Positions 6,837 through 14,905 of a DNA stretch of 21,946 nt are shown here, one piece after another. The DNA is from a virus: the IMG/VR virus record IMGVR_UViG_3300030106_005110, positions 24,600 through 46,545 of that record; one strand, 5' to 3'. Within the stretch, counting starts at the first letter, position 1. The number at the start of each line of letters is the position of its first letter. Both the position numbers and the translations under genes were made by a program. The notes under the pieces are model-generated. The model was not told where the DNA came from. It did not search any database and saw only the letters and a program-made list of their open reading frames with translations.

Positions 6837-7756
6837 CAAAACCTATTACATATGCTTATTTAGAGACTACAAATTACTGTAATCTACAGTGTTCGTTCTG
6901 TAATAGACACGAAGTAATTGGAGCGTTACAGCATATGCCTGTATCCAAGTTTAGAAAAATGTTAGAAGGTTTGAAACATCATCCTATCGAAGAAGCTAAA
7001 CTAATGGGAATGGGAGAACCTATGCTTCATCCTCAATTCGATGAAATATGTAAAACTTTCAAAGAATTTTTTCCTGATGCATTTTTAATAGTTGCAACTA
7101 ATTGTCAATATCCTGTAAAGCCTCATACTAAAATGGGTATAAAGTTTCAAAACTGTATGAAATATATAGACTTATTGTATTTTAGTATCGATGGTTATAA
7201 AGAATCTTATGAAAGAGATAGAGCTCCGGCTAAATGGAGTAAATTAATATCATTTTTAGATAACTTCCAGTATATGGATAGGAGTGACTGTAGAGTAACT
7301 TGTAATTACGTGGTAAATCCTCAGAACGTTTATGATATTCCCCTTATAAACGAAAGGATAGTAAAGCAGTACGATTTAGAAGAATTAAGATTAAATATAG
7401 CACAAGATTGGTCAGCAGATAAATCAATGCCGGGTGGCTATTCTGAAAAAGATTTACTATATTTAAAGAATAACTGGAAAGATAATATAAAAGGGAAAGA
7501 TGAATGGGATTTTCCTGATTGTTTTTGGGTCAAGAACGGTATATACACGACTGTGGAAGGTCACGTTAAGATGTGCTGCCTTAATACAGGAGCTAAACCG
7601 TTTGGCAATCTTTTTGAGAATACGATAGATGAGATTAGAGAAAGTGAAGATTATTTAAATGTAAAAAATGGTTGTTTAACTAATAAACCTACATCTCATT
7701 GTAAAAACTGTTCTTATAAAGAATTAACTCCAATGCTATCAATAATAAGAAGTTAA
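6833..7756 (+). CDS. Radical SAM enzyme with SPASM-like C-terminal cysteines
   Basis: The 4Fe-4S cluster motif C-x3-C-x2-C is present as Cys16, Cys20 and Cys23, with an aromatic before the last cysteine, so SAM cleavage chemistry is expected. MGMGEPMLHP is the GGEP-like SAM-binding motif, and YFSIDG the downstream strand-4 motif. The C-terminal 90 residues contain more cysteines in the order FPDCF, MCCLN, GCLTN and HCKNC, the layout of a SPASM domain carrying auxiliary iron-sulfur clusters. Such enzymes modify peptides, cofactors or, in some antibiotic and polysaccharide pathways, sugars by oxidation or epimerisation. In this context a sugar or lipid-linked substrate is the natural guess. The start overlaps the previous gene as ATGA. 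A GGGAGG run ends 2 bases before the ATG, too close for a normal ribosome site. Confidence 0.85.
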   Translation: MTKPITYAYLETTNYCNLQCSFCNRHEVIGALQHMPVSKFRKMLEGLKHHPIEEAKLMGMGEPMLHPQFDEICKTFKEFFPDAFLIVATNCQYPVKPHTKMGIKFQNCMKYIDLLYFSIDGYKESYERDRAPAKWSKLISFLDNFQYMDRSDCRVTCNYVVNPQNVYDIPLINERIVKQYDLEELRLNIAQDWSADKSMPGGYSEKDLLYLKNNWKDNIKGKDEWDFPDCFWVKNGIYTTVEGHVKMCCLNTGAKPFGNLFENTIDEIRESEDYLNVKNGCLTNKPTSHCKNCSYKELTPMLSIIRS

Positions 7757-7759
7757 GTT

Positions 7760-8779
7760 ATGGATAAATTAAAATTTAATACTAGGTCTGAAAAGATATT
7801 AGTTGTTGCTGGTTGTTCTCATACTCAAGGATCTGCTTTTATCAAATCTAATAAATTTGATCCTAAATCAGGTAATATAAATAATAAAGGAGAAAAACTA
7901 TATGAACTAGCCTCATATAAACTAAAACAAAAATATGATAAAGACTACATTACCTCTGATTGGTTAACTAAGAATTTAACTTGGGGAGGAAAATTAGCTA
8001 AAATACTTAAAATAAAAGACGTATATAATTTCGGTTTAGGAGGTTTAGGTATAGACGCAGTCATTAGGACTCTATTCAACTATACTAGAGATATAGTTTC
8101 ATTAAGAGACCATCTTTTTGTTATACAAATTCCTTGCTCAGATAGAAAAGAGTTTTTAGCTAACGACTATAAGATTCATCAAAGGGAAAACGATGAAATT
8201 AAAGAAGATAAATGGCATTTAACTTGTATTAAGCACTATGCTGATATGTATGGTGATGAATTCGGTTTTGGAACTAATAAAGATTTTAAAAGAGAATACT
8301 TTTTAAGACATTTTCAAAGTAGTTTAATAGAAATTTTATCTTATAAAGAATTACTAATCCTTCAATCTTATATAGAAGGAAAAGGAGGTCAGATAAGATT
8401 TTTCGATAGACCTTTTACTCCTCCTAAAACTCGTACCTTAGAAGACGAAAAGTTAAATAGTAGTTTATATAAAAATTATGAAGCAATTTCTTTCCATCCT
8501 GAAGAAATAGAGCATATGAGTTTTAAAGAAATATACGATTCGCTAAATATAATTAATTTAGAGGATCTTCAAACATATCGAAAAAAATTAAAAATTGAAA
8601 ACTCATGGACTTTACACAGTGATGGTACTTTATTAGGTGATCATCATTATAATGAATTAGGTAATCAAGCGTTAGCACAAGCTATATTTAAAAATATAGA
8701 TAATAAAGCTTTACCTTTCGTTTATCAAAATGTAGAAGAAAAAGACGGAAATGAAATATTTGGTAAATCTCTATTTTAA
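7760..8779 (+). CDS. SGNH/GDSL-hydrolase-like protein (second of four)
   Basis: A 339-residue soluble protein with block I as VAGCSHTQG (nucleophile Ser20), a glycine-rich block II loop NFGLGGLG, and a C-terminal LGDHHYNELGNQALAQ segment whose Asp294 and His295/His296 provide the acid/base pair. A large middle part (about residues 115-280) has no recognisable motif and may form a substrate lid or partner domain. This protein and the three other SGNH-like proteins of the window share only the catalytic signature by eye, so they are not recent duplicates. Probable role: O-acyl transfer to, or de-acylation of, the cassette's glycan. The next gene starts within its stop codon (TAATG). Confidence 0.65.
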   Translation: MDKLKFNTRSEKILVVAGCSHTQGSAFIKSNKFDPKSGNINNKGEKLYELASYKLKQKYDKDYITSDWLTKNLTWGGKLAKILKIKDVYNFGLGGLGIDAVIRTLFNYTRDIVSLRDHLFVIQIPCSDRKEFLANDYKIHQRENDEIKEDKWHLTCIKHYADMYGDEFGFGTNKDFKREYFLRHFQSSLIEILSYKELLILQSYIEGKGGQIRFFDRPFTPPKTRTLEDEKLNSSLYKNYEAISFHPEEIEHMSFKEIYDSLNIINLEDLQTYRKKLKIENSWTLHSDGTLLGDHHYNELGNQALAQAIFKNIDNKALPFVYQNVEEKDGNEIFGKSLF

Positions 8780-9798
8780 TGAAGAGTTATTTAAAAAATG
8801 TACTTAGAAAAAGTAACCAAGAAGATAAAAGTAAGTACGAAGTTAATCTAAGCCAGAACGAAAGAAACGCAAGTCTTCCTAATAGCTTATTTTTAAAATT
8901 TAAGGAAAGCATTACTGAAAAAGATCTATTTTTCTATCCTAATACTAGCAATCTTATAAATAAAATTAGCAGTTATCAAGGATTAGATACTTCTAATATA
9001 ATGCTTACTCCTGGATCTGATATTGGAATAAAAACTCTATTTGAAGTTTTTGATGTTAAAGATAAAAATATTATTACTACTAATTTCTGTTTTCCTATGT
9101 ACGATGTATATAGTAGTTTATATCAAACTGAACTGAGAAAAGCAAGATATAATAATACCGTATTCAATATTAGAAATATACTAGATAAAATCGATAATGA
9201 TACACAGTTTATAATATTAGCTAACCCTAATTCTCCTATCGGCGATTATTATGATTTTAAAAAAATCGAAAAGCTTTTAGATACCGGTATTTACGTAATA
9301 ATAGATGAAGCATATCAAGAATTTACAGGAAAAGAAAGCTTTGTATCAAAAGTAAATAAGTATAAAAATTTAATAGTATTAAAAACTTTTTCAAAAGCAT
9401 ACGGTGCAGCAGGTTGTAGAGTAGGTTATATAGCAAGTCACCAAGATAATATTAATATTATTAGTAAGTTTAGATTCATGTATGAAATATCTAGCTTAGG
9501 AATGAAGTATGCTGAATTTATTCTTGATAATATTGATTATTATAATAGGTACATAGAAAAAACTATGGAATTAAAAAATAAAACTGTTAAAAAGCTATCT
9601 ATGAAAACTATAAAATTAGTAGATACTTCTTCAAGTTGGTTTTTTATAGAATCTAATCGTAAAATAGAGAGGATATTTGAAAAAAATAAGGTAAGTTATA
9701 GAGTATGTAATCTTCCTATCAAAGGAAAGTTTATTAAACTTAATTATGATCTTATATTAAACGATTCTCAGTTGATAAAAGATTTATTGAATGTATAA
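8779..9798 (+). CDS. PLP-dependent aminotransferase, histidinol-phosphate aminotransferase (HisC)-like
   Basis: A fold-type I aminotransferase with the expected landmarks: NLSQNE near the N-terminus (substrate contact in HisC), TPGSDIGIK (phosphate loop for PLP), ANPNSPIG (Asn stacking on PLP), IIDEAYQEF (Asp for the pyridine nitrogen), and the Schiff-base lysine in TFSKAYG at Lys206. A downstream Arg in GCRVGY completes the PLP phosphate site. Length (339) is close to HisC. No other histidine genes are present, so an amino-acid role is unlikely. HisC-like enzymes in capsule clusters make amino-alcohol phosphates or other glycan substituents, a plausible role here beside the 2-hydroxyacid dehydrogenase at 11158-11994. 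Overlaps both neighbours (1 and 8 bases). Confidence 0.85.
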   Translation: MKSYLKNVLRKSNQEDKSKYEVNLSQNERNASLPNSLFLKFKESITEKDLFFYPNTSNLINKISSYQGLDTSNIMLTPGSDIGIKTLFEVFDVKDKNIITTNFCFPMYDVYSSLYQTELRKARYNNTVFNIRNILDKIDNDTQFIILANPNSPIGDYYDFKKIEKLLDTGIYVIIDEAYQEFTGKESFVSKVNKYKNLIVLKTFSKAYGAAGCRVGYIASHQDNINIISKFRFMYEISSLGMKYAEFILDNIDYYNRYIEKTMELKNKTVKKLSMKTIKLVDTSSSWFFIESNRKIERIFEKNKVSYRVCNLPIKGKFIKLNYDLILNDSQLIKDLLNV

Positions 9799-11170
9799 CT
9801 ATAATCAAGAAACGAGAGAAAGGTTAGATAAAGTTTTAAGTTTAAACGATATCTACCATATAACTTCATTACCAATAGAGTTTGCTTCTATAGACGCTGG
9901 CGGTTTTGCAGCTAACCCAGGTTTCTTATCTTTCCAATGGATATATGATAGATTAGGATTTTATAATTCGATTAGACAGTATGATACTTTTATGAGAAGA
10001 ATTATCGAATTCCAACAAGCAGGAGATTTTTTAAATACTTTAAGACAGAGGTTAAATATTACTCATGAAATGATAAAATGTAATTTAGATAGTAATTTAC
10101 CTGTACATATTTCATGTTGTAATCTAAAAGGAAAAGAAGATAATAAAACTTTAGATTTAAAGAATATTAAAAAAGATGATTTTCTTATAACTATTCATCC
10201 TGGTCAAACAAGAGCACAAGGAAGTGTATTTTTAAGAGATCCATTAAAAAACGTTCTATTATATATAAAAAAAGATCAAAAAATAAAACTTAAAAAGTAT
10301 AGCTTTATAAAAAAACTTACTACTAAAGAACAATTAGTTAAGGTATATAGAGAAGATAATACACTTCACGACGGTGGAGAAAGTGAAATAGATTTTTTTA
10401 TGCCTGGTAATGCTAACGATATTGAAGATGGATTAAAAAAACATATACAGACCGACACCCTTATACTAAAAGCTAATAATATTAAAACACCAGGTAAAGA
10501 TGGTAGTCTACATTCAAGTGTTACATACTTACCTAAGACTTTCGTTTCAATGAATGATTTTGCTAAAATATTTTTTAATAATTACCTAAAAATATATACC
10601 AATAGTAGAAAAAGAGCTGTTGAATTAGTAGAAGGAGGAAGAAAAAAACTTTTAAATAACGTACTTAAAGAAGAAAAAGATAGATATGTTTATTCTAAAT
10701 TAACTAGAGTATCTAGAGATATGTTAAAAGAAAAAGAACTCAATGGAGGATCAACTTGGGGTAGATGGGCTAATTTAGGAAAATTAAATCATGATTATAT
10801 TATTAAAAATTTAACTAAACAAGAAGCTCTTATTGGGGAAATGACTAATACTCTAATAAAAATAAGTGAAGAAGAAACTATACATAACCTTGGTTATGAT
10901 TATATAGAAAAAAACGTAAGTAACTATAAAGAAATAGTCAAAGATAATTCGTATAAAGGATTTTGTATAGTAATAAACACTGAAGAACTAAAAAGTTTTG
11001 AAAGAGATTTAGCTGAATTATTTTTCTGTATACCCGCTTCTTACTCTTTAGCTAGAACTAAAAATAAAAGTATTGCTATAATAAACTGTGAGCATAAATA
11101 TTGGAAAGGAAAAGGAGAAATAAAAGAATATATTATTAATGATAATTTTTGTAAAGAATGGCATCAATAG
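9791..11170 (+). CDS. Large unassigned protein (459 residues), possible ParB/sulfiredoxin-like motif
   Basis: I cannot assign this protein. Visible traits: an N-terminal stretch with SIDAGGFAANPGF and a basic helix; a segment near residues 100-155 reading VHISCC, then ITIHPGQTRAQGSVFL and LKNVLLYIKK; a very lysine-rich central helix region (about residues 280-345); and a C-terminal strand set ending with AIINCEHKYWKGKG. The HPGQTR-helix-LLYI order is loosely like the G-x-H-R phosphate loop of ParB/sulfiredoxin-fold proteins and echoes the LRRGTHR motif of the protein at 3452-4255. No signal peptide, membrane segment or known metal motif is evident. It overlaps the aminotransferase by 8 bases and the dehydrogenase by 13, so it is translated with the glycan enzymes. 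Function unknown. Confidence 0.6.
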   Translation: MYNYNQETRERLDKVLSLNDIYHITSLPIEFASIDAGGFAANPGFLSFQWIYDRLGFYNSIRQYDTFMRRIIEFQQAGDFLNTLRQRLNITHEMIKCNLDSNLPVHISCCNLKGKEDNKTLDLKNIKKDDFLITIHPGQTRAQGSVFLRDPLKNVLLYIKKDQKIKLKKYSFIKKLTTKEQLVKVYREDNTLHDGGESEIDFFMPGNANDIEDGLKKHIQTDTLILKANNIKTPGKDGSLHSSVTYLPKTFVSMNDFAKIFFNNYLKIYTNSRKRAVELVEGGRKKLLNNVLKEEKDRYVYSKLTRVSRDMLKEKELNGGSTWGRWANLGKLNHDYIIKNLTKQEALIGEMTNTLIKISEEETIHNLGYDYIEKNVSNYKEIVKDNSYKGFCIVINTEELKSFERDLAELFFCIPASYSLARTKNKSIAIINCEHKYWKGKGEIKEYIINDNFCKEWHQ

Positions 11171-11994
11171 GTTTTTTGACACCGTATAAGCACTTACCAG
11201 ACTTTAAAGATTATGTAGAAAGTAATTTTAAATGTCTTAATTTAAGTAAAATAAAGAAAGAAGAAATTAAAATGTTTAAAGGAATCGATTATTTATTCGG
11301 TGCCCCTAACTATTTAAGGTACGTTATAGAAGATAGTGATATAGAAGGAACAAATATCAAAGGTATAATATCTCCTTCAACAGGATTAAACCACATTAAA
11401 GCTAAATCTGTTCCTACCTTTAGTATAAAAAATGATAAAATACTAGATACTATTACTTCTACTGCTGAACATAACCTTTTCTTAATTTTAGCTATTACTA
11501 GACAGGTTGGGAAAATACAAGAGTTAAGTAAAATGACATTAGGTATTTTAGGCTACGGTAGATTAGGTAAATTAATTTATAATATATGTAAAAATATTTT
11601 TAAAGATGTATTAATATCAGATTTAGACCATACCGATGAAGACTTTTTTAAAGATACTGATTTTTTAAGTATTAATATTGACTTAAGAGATAAAAATATA
11701 AACTTTATTAATGAAAATTACCTAAGTAAGTTTGATAAGAATATATTTATTATAAACACAGCAAGAGGTGAAGTTATTAATGAAGATGATATTTTAAACA
11801 GTATTACTTCCGGAAAAGTATTAGGTTATGCTACTGATGTTTTAAAAGAAGAACATTCTGATAAGGCTACTAATTTAAAAATTTGTAACGATCCTCGTAT
11901 AATTAAAACTAGCCATATAGGAGGAACTGCTATACAGGCACAAGAGGTTGCTTATAAACACGTTATTAGTAAATTAGATGAAAAAATACGATAA
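11158..11994 (+). CDS. D-isomer-specific 2-hydroxyacid dehydrogenase, short form
   Basis: The NAD-binding motif is GYGRLG (residues 132-137) in the context TLGILGYGRLG. The catalytic set is recognisable: Arg203 in INTARGEVINEDDIL, Glu231/Glu232 after TDVLK, and His253 in SHIGG. These are the Arg, Glu and His of the family (phosphoglycerate and glyoxylate dehydrogenases, PdxB). At 278 residues it is about 40 shorter than usual; the N-terminal substrate domain and the linker before the Rossmann motif are trimmed. It should interconvert a 2-keto acid and a D-2-hydroxy acid. With the aminotransferase two genes upstream it could form a small route to an amino or hydroxy-acid substituent for the glycan; that pairing is inferred from position only. 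Confidence 0.85.
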   Translation: MASIGFLTPYKHLPDFKDYVESNFKCLNLSKIKKEEIKMFKGIDYLFGAPNYLRYVIEDSDIEGTNIKGIISPSTGLNHIKAKSVPTFSIKNDKILDTITSTAEHNLFLILAITRQVGKIQELSKMTLGILGYGRLGKLIYNICKNIFKDVLISDLDHTDEDFFKDTDFLSINIDLRDKNINFINENYLSKFDKNIFIINTARGEVINEDDILNSITSGKVLGYATDVLKEEHSDKATNLKICNDPRIIKTSHIGGTAIQAQEVAYKHVISKLDEKIR

Positions 11995-12790
11995 TATTAT
12001 TTCAACAGGTTGTAGTTTTGTATTAGGAGCTAATATTCAAGACAATAATGATAAATGGGTAGGTGAACAATATAGGTTCTCTAAATTATTAGCCGATTAT
12101 TACTCAGCTAAAGAATATAATGACTCTGTTCCAGGTTCTGGTAATGAAAGAATTCTTAATACCGTATTTAATACTTATCAAAAACTTAAATCGCAAAATA
12201 ATCTTTTTATAGTTGGGTTAAGTGGAATTACTAGAGAATTATTTTTTACTAATAATAGAGAAGAATATTTTGATATTCATGCTCACGATTTATTAGACGA
12301 AGAAATACGTTTTAAAAAATTAGGTACTAAATTATTTGGTAGTGATTACGATAAAGAATGGATAAAAAAATGGAGATATTTAAATCTTAAGTATTTTTAT
12401 AATTATAATGAAGCTAGAACTATATTACAAAGAAATATTCTTTTTTTAGATGGATTTTTTAAAAGTAGGAATATAGATTATATACTTTTTAACTCTATTA
12501 GTGATGATATAGACGAAATAAAAAAAGATATTAATTATTTAAGCTTTGATATTAAAGATGGTAAATCATATCCTAAAACCGATCATACTAAAACTAATAG
12601 TTCTGAAGAAGATGATACTTGGTACCATTATTTAAGACTAAGACAAGAAGAAATAAATCCTGACTTTAATAATAAAGTATATAGAAGTAATAAACCTGAA
12701 TACGGCGAGTGGTTCTGCGGCGGCCATCCATCACCTAACGCTAATAAGGATTTAGCAGATAAATTAATAAAAAAAATAAACGTATTATAA
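11978..12790 (+). CDS. SGNH/GDSL-hydrolase-like protein (third of four)
   Basis: The protein opens with ISTGCSFVLG, placing the nucleophile at Ser13 directly after the first beta strand, and continues with PGSGNERI as a probable block II/III oxyanion loop. Near the end GGHPSPNANKDLADKL provides the catalytic histidine (His250) in the H-P-S-P form common among phage SGNH proteins; the acidic partner is not obvious in the usual position. At 270 residues it has no signal peptide. The middle is rich in Tyr, Phe and Asp and is not recognisable. It overlaps the dehydrogenase gene by 17 bases and its stop shares one base with the next start (TAATG). Likely a carbohydrate esterase or acyltransferase. 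Confidence 0.65.
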   Translation: MKKYDNIISTGCSFVLGANIQDNNDKWVGEQYRFSKLLADYYSAKEYNDSVPGSGNERILNTVFNTYQKLKSQNNLFIVGLSGITRELFFTNNREEYFDIHAHDLLDEEIRFKKLGTKLFGSDYDKEWIKKWRYLNLKYFYNYNEARTILQRNILFLDGFFKSRNIDYILFNSISDDIDEIKKDINYLSFDIKDGKSYPKTDHTKTNSSEEDDTWYHYLRLRQEEINPDFNNKVYRSNKPEYGEWFCGGHPSPNANKDLADKLIKKINVL

Positions 12791-13296
12791 TGGATTGGAG
12801 AAAATTTGATAAATATAAAAATGCTTTTAATTTTATAGAAGAAAATAAACCTGCCCTTATAGTTGAATACGGATCAGGAGGTAGTACTTTACATCTTTAT
12901 AACTGCTTAAAAGAGCTAAATTATGGAGGTAGGTTAATTACATATGAAGATAGTGAAGAATATCGAAATATTATGGTAGATGAATTTCCTTACCTTGCAG
13001 ATATTATCAAAATAGCACCGATAGAATACGTAGATAAAGCTAAAGGTAAAGTTAAGTATGTACACGATTATGAAGAAATAAAAGACGTTGGATTAGTAAT
13101 AATAGATGGTCCTGATTATAGAGTTCATAAGACTGATAAAGGATACCCTTCTAACTTGACTACTAATTTAGAAGATATAAATAATTATCTTAACAAACAC
13201 GTACCTTATTTTATAGATGGAAGATCAGGGTGTATTAATTATTATAACAATTTAAACTATTCTAATTTTATAGAACAGCACTGGCCAGTAAACTAA
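12790..13296 (+). CDS. Class I SAM-dependent methyltransferase-like protein
   Basis: A 168-residue protein with the class I methyltransferase motif I as LIVEYGSGGST (residues 23-33), an acidic end of strand 2 at ITYEDSEEY, and a motif IV-like VIIDGP followed by DYR. This arrangement binds S-adenosylmethionine in small-molecule and sugar methyltransferases. The short length leaves little room for a substrate domain, so it may act on a small sugar or the end of a glycan chain. The stop is followed by a 7-base gap before the NeuB-type gene. Some related small proteins in polysaccharide clusters are annotated only as hypothetical, so activity should be regarded as probable rather than certain. 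Confidence 0.55.
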   Translation: MDWRKFDKYKNAFNFIEENKPALIVEYGSGGSTLHLYNCLKELNYGGRLITYEDSEEYRNIMVDEFPYLADIIKIAPIEYVDKAKGKVKYVHDYEEIKDVGLVIIDGPDYRVHKTDKGYPSNLTTNLEDINNYLNKHVPYFIDGRSGCINYYNNLNYSNFIEQHWPVN

Positions 13297-13303
13297 TTTA
13301 TTT

Positions 13304-14137
13304 ATGAAAATAATATCAGAACTTTGTCAAAACCATAACGGTAATTTAGAAACGCTAGAAAGCATGATTAAATCTGCTGCAAAAAATAGCGATATTTTAA
13401 AGATACAGTCAATTAAGGCTAATACTTTAACTAATAGAGAAGAGTTTGAAGAGTTTAGACCATTTAAAGGTGAGTACGATAGATTAAAAGGTTTAGAATT
13501 ATCAAAAGAAGACGAAGAGTTTTTTATTTTTAAATGTATGGAGTATGGAGTTGATTCTATGACTACTGTATTTACCCCAGATCATGCAGACTATTTTAAT
13601 GAACTTGGTTATACTAATCTGAAGCTATCAGGCTACTCTATACCGGCTTTTGATTACGGTAAAAAATTAGTAAATTTTAATTTTGAAAAATTATATTTTT
13701 CTGCTTCTAGTTTATCTTTAGATGAAATATCTCAAACTATAGCAAATTTAAGAGAATTAAATATAGATTTTTGCTTACTTGGGTGTACTTGTGTATATCC
13801 TACTCCTTTAGAAAAAGCAAATTTACAAAACATACCTTTTTATAAATTTTATTTTAATTTAGATGAAATAGGATATAGTGATCATTCTAATCCTTATGAA
13901 GATAATTTACTAACTACAAAGTTAGCTATTTTTCAAGGAGTAGATGTAGTAGAAAGACATTATACTATAATGGATAAAGATAGTACTAGAGACGGTAAAG
14001 TTTCTATAAATGCAAATATGCTAGCTGAACTTAAACGATTTAGTAAATTGCATAAATACGCACAGTATAACGAACTTAATCAGTTTAATGAACAGCAAAT
14101 TTTCAACCACAACTATTATAGAGGAAGATTTAAATAG
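13304..14137 (+). CDS. NeuB/LegI/PseI-type nonulosonic acid synthase, catalytic domain only
   Basis: Predicted to condense phosphoenolpyruvate with a six-carbon amino sugar to a nine-carbon 2-keto sugar acid (sialic, legionaminic or pseudaminic type). The sequence begins with the family signature ISELCQNHNGNLE (residues 4-16), continues with LKIQS, CTCVYPTPLEKANL, and IGYSDHS in which His194 is the expected metal ligand, and VVERHYT near the end. It has 277 residues instead of about 340-350; the C-terminal SAF (antifreeze-like) domain, which in NeuB dimers reaches into the partner's active site, is missing. The NeuA-like gene at 4252-4926 would activate the product with CMP. The specific sugar cannot be told from sequence alone. 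Confidence 0.85.
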   Translation: MKIISELCQNHNGNLETLESMIKSAAKNSDILKIQSIKANTLTNREEFEEFRPFKGEYDRLKGLELSKEDEEFFIFKCMEYGVDSMTTVFTPDHADYFNELGYTNLKLSGYSIPAFDYGKKLVNFNFEKLYFSASSLSLDEISQTIANLRELNIDFCLLGCTCVYPTPLEKANLQNIPFYKFYFNLDEIGYSDHSNPYEDNLLTTKLAIFQGVDVVERHYTIMDKDSTRDGKVSINANMLAELKRFSKLHKYAQYNELNQFNEQQIFNHNYYRGRFK

Positions 14138-14140
14138 ATT

Positions 14141-14905
14141 ATGAAAGTATTATTAACTAATGGTGATAGTTGGACGCAAGGAGATTCTCCTGCTCAAATT
14201 AAATACTCTGAAACTTCTAAAAGTTTAGATTGGTATGATATTATACCTAACTTTGGGTACCCGGCAGGTAAACATAGTAAAAAAGTAGTTTATAAGTTTT
14301 ATGGTAGTGAAGTTTGGCCTAAGGTCTTAGGAAGAAAGCTAGGAATAGAGACTTGGAATGCAGGAAGATTAGGTGATGATAATAAAGGTATAGCTTGCAG
14401 AACTATTAATAGTATAGAATATTTAAAATCTCTAGGTAAAAAAGATATTTTCGTTATTATAGGATGGACTAGTGCTTTTAGGACACCAGTTATTAAATGG
14501 GATGAAGGAAAACAAAGATTTTCATCACATCATGTTAGACCTCATACTCAGGGAGTTGAATCTTTAGATTTTTATGGTAAAACTATGCTCGAATTTACAA
14601 ACGAATGTCTTAATAATATTTTATTTCTGCAGTACTACTTAGAGTATAATAATATAGATTATTTGTTTTTTAATGCATTTGATGAAATTACTATTAATCA
14701 AACTGTTCCTATGAGACATTTAGTTAAATATGAAAACTGGATTGATAATAATATACATCCAGGTCATTTTAAAGATTATATTTTACGAACTGTTCCGTTA
14801 AATGATTGGCAAAACAATGAATATTTTGAAACCTGGCATCCTAAAGATAATGCTCATACCTTATGGGGGGAGTATTTGTATGACTATATAAAAGATAATA
14901 AATGA
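14141..14905 (+). CDS. SGNH/GDSL-hydrolase-like protein (fourth of four)
   Basis: This is the most classical of the four: NGDSWTQGDS gives the GDS-x-T-x-G block I with Ser10, NAGRLGDDNKG resembles block II/III with glycine and asparagine for the oxyanion hole, and TWHPKDNAH near the C-terminus supplies the catalytic His233. Length 254, no signal peptide, no membrane segment. It probably removes or transfers acyl groups on carbohydrate. It sits between the NeuB-type synthase (3-base gap) and the HAD/nucleotidyltransferase fusion (ATGA overlap), so an O-acetylation step on the nonulosonate-type sugar is a reasonable guess. Confidence 0.7.
   Translation: MKVLLTNGDSWTQGDSPAQIKYSETSKSLDWYDIIPNFGYPAGKHSKKVVYKFYGSEVWPKVLGRKLGIETWNAGRLGDDNKGIACRTINSIEYLKSLGKKDIFVIIGWTSAFRTPVIKWDEGKQRFSSHHVRPHTQGVESLDFYGKTMLEFTNECLNNILFLQYYLEYNNIDYLFFNAFDEITINQTVPMRHLVKYENWIDNNIHPGHFKDYILRTVPLNDWQNNEYFETWHPKDNAHTLWGEYLYDYIKDNK

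Noticed and set aside
8779-9798. True histidine-biosynthesis HisC
   Set aside because: No other histidine genes are present and all neighbours act on sugars; only the fold is HisC-like.
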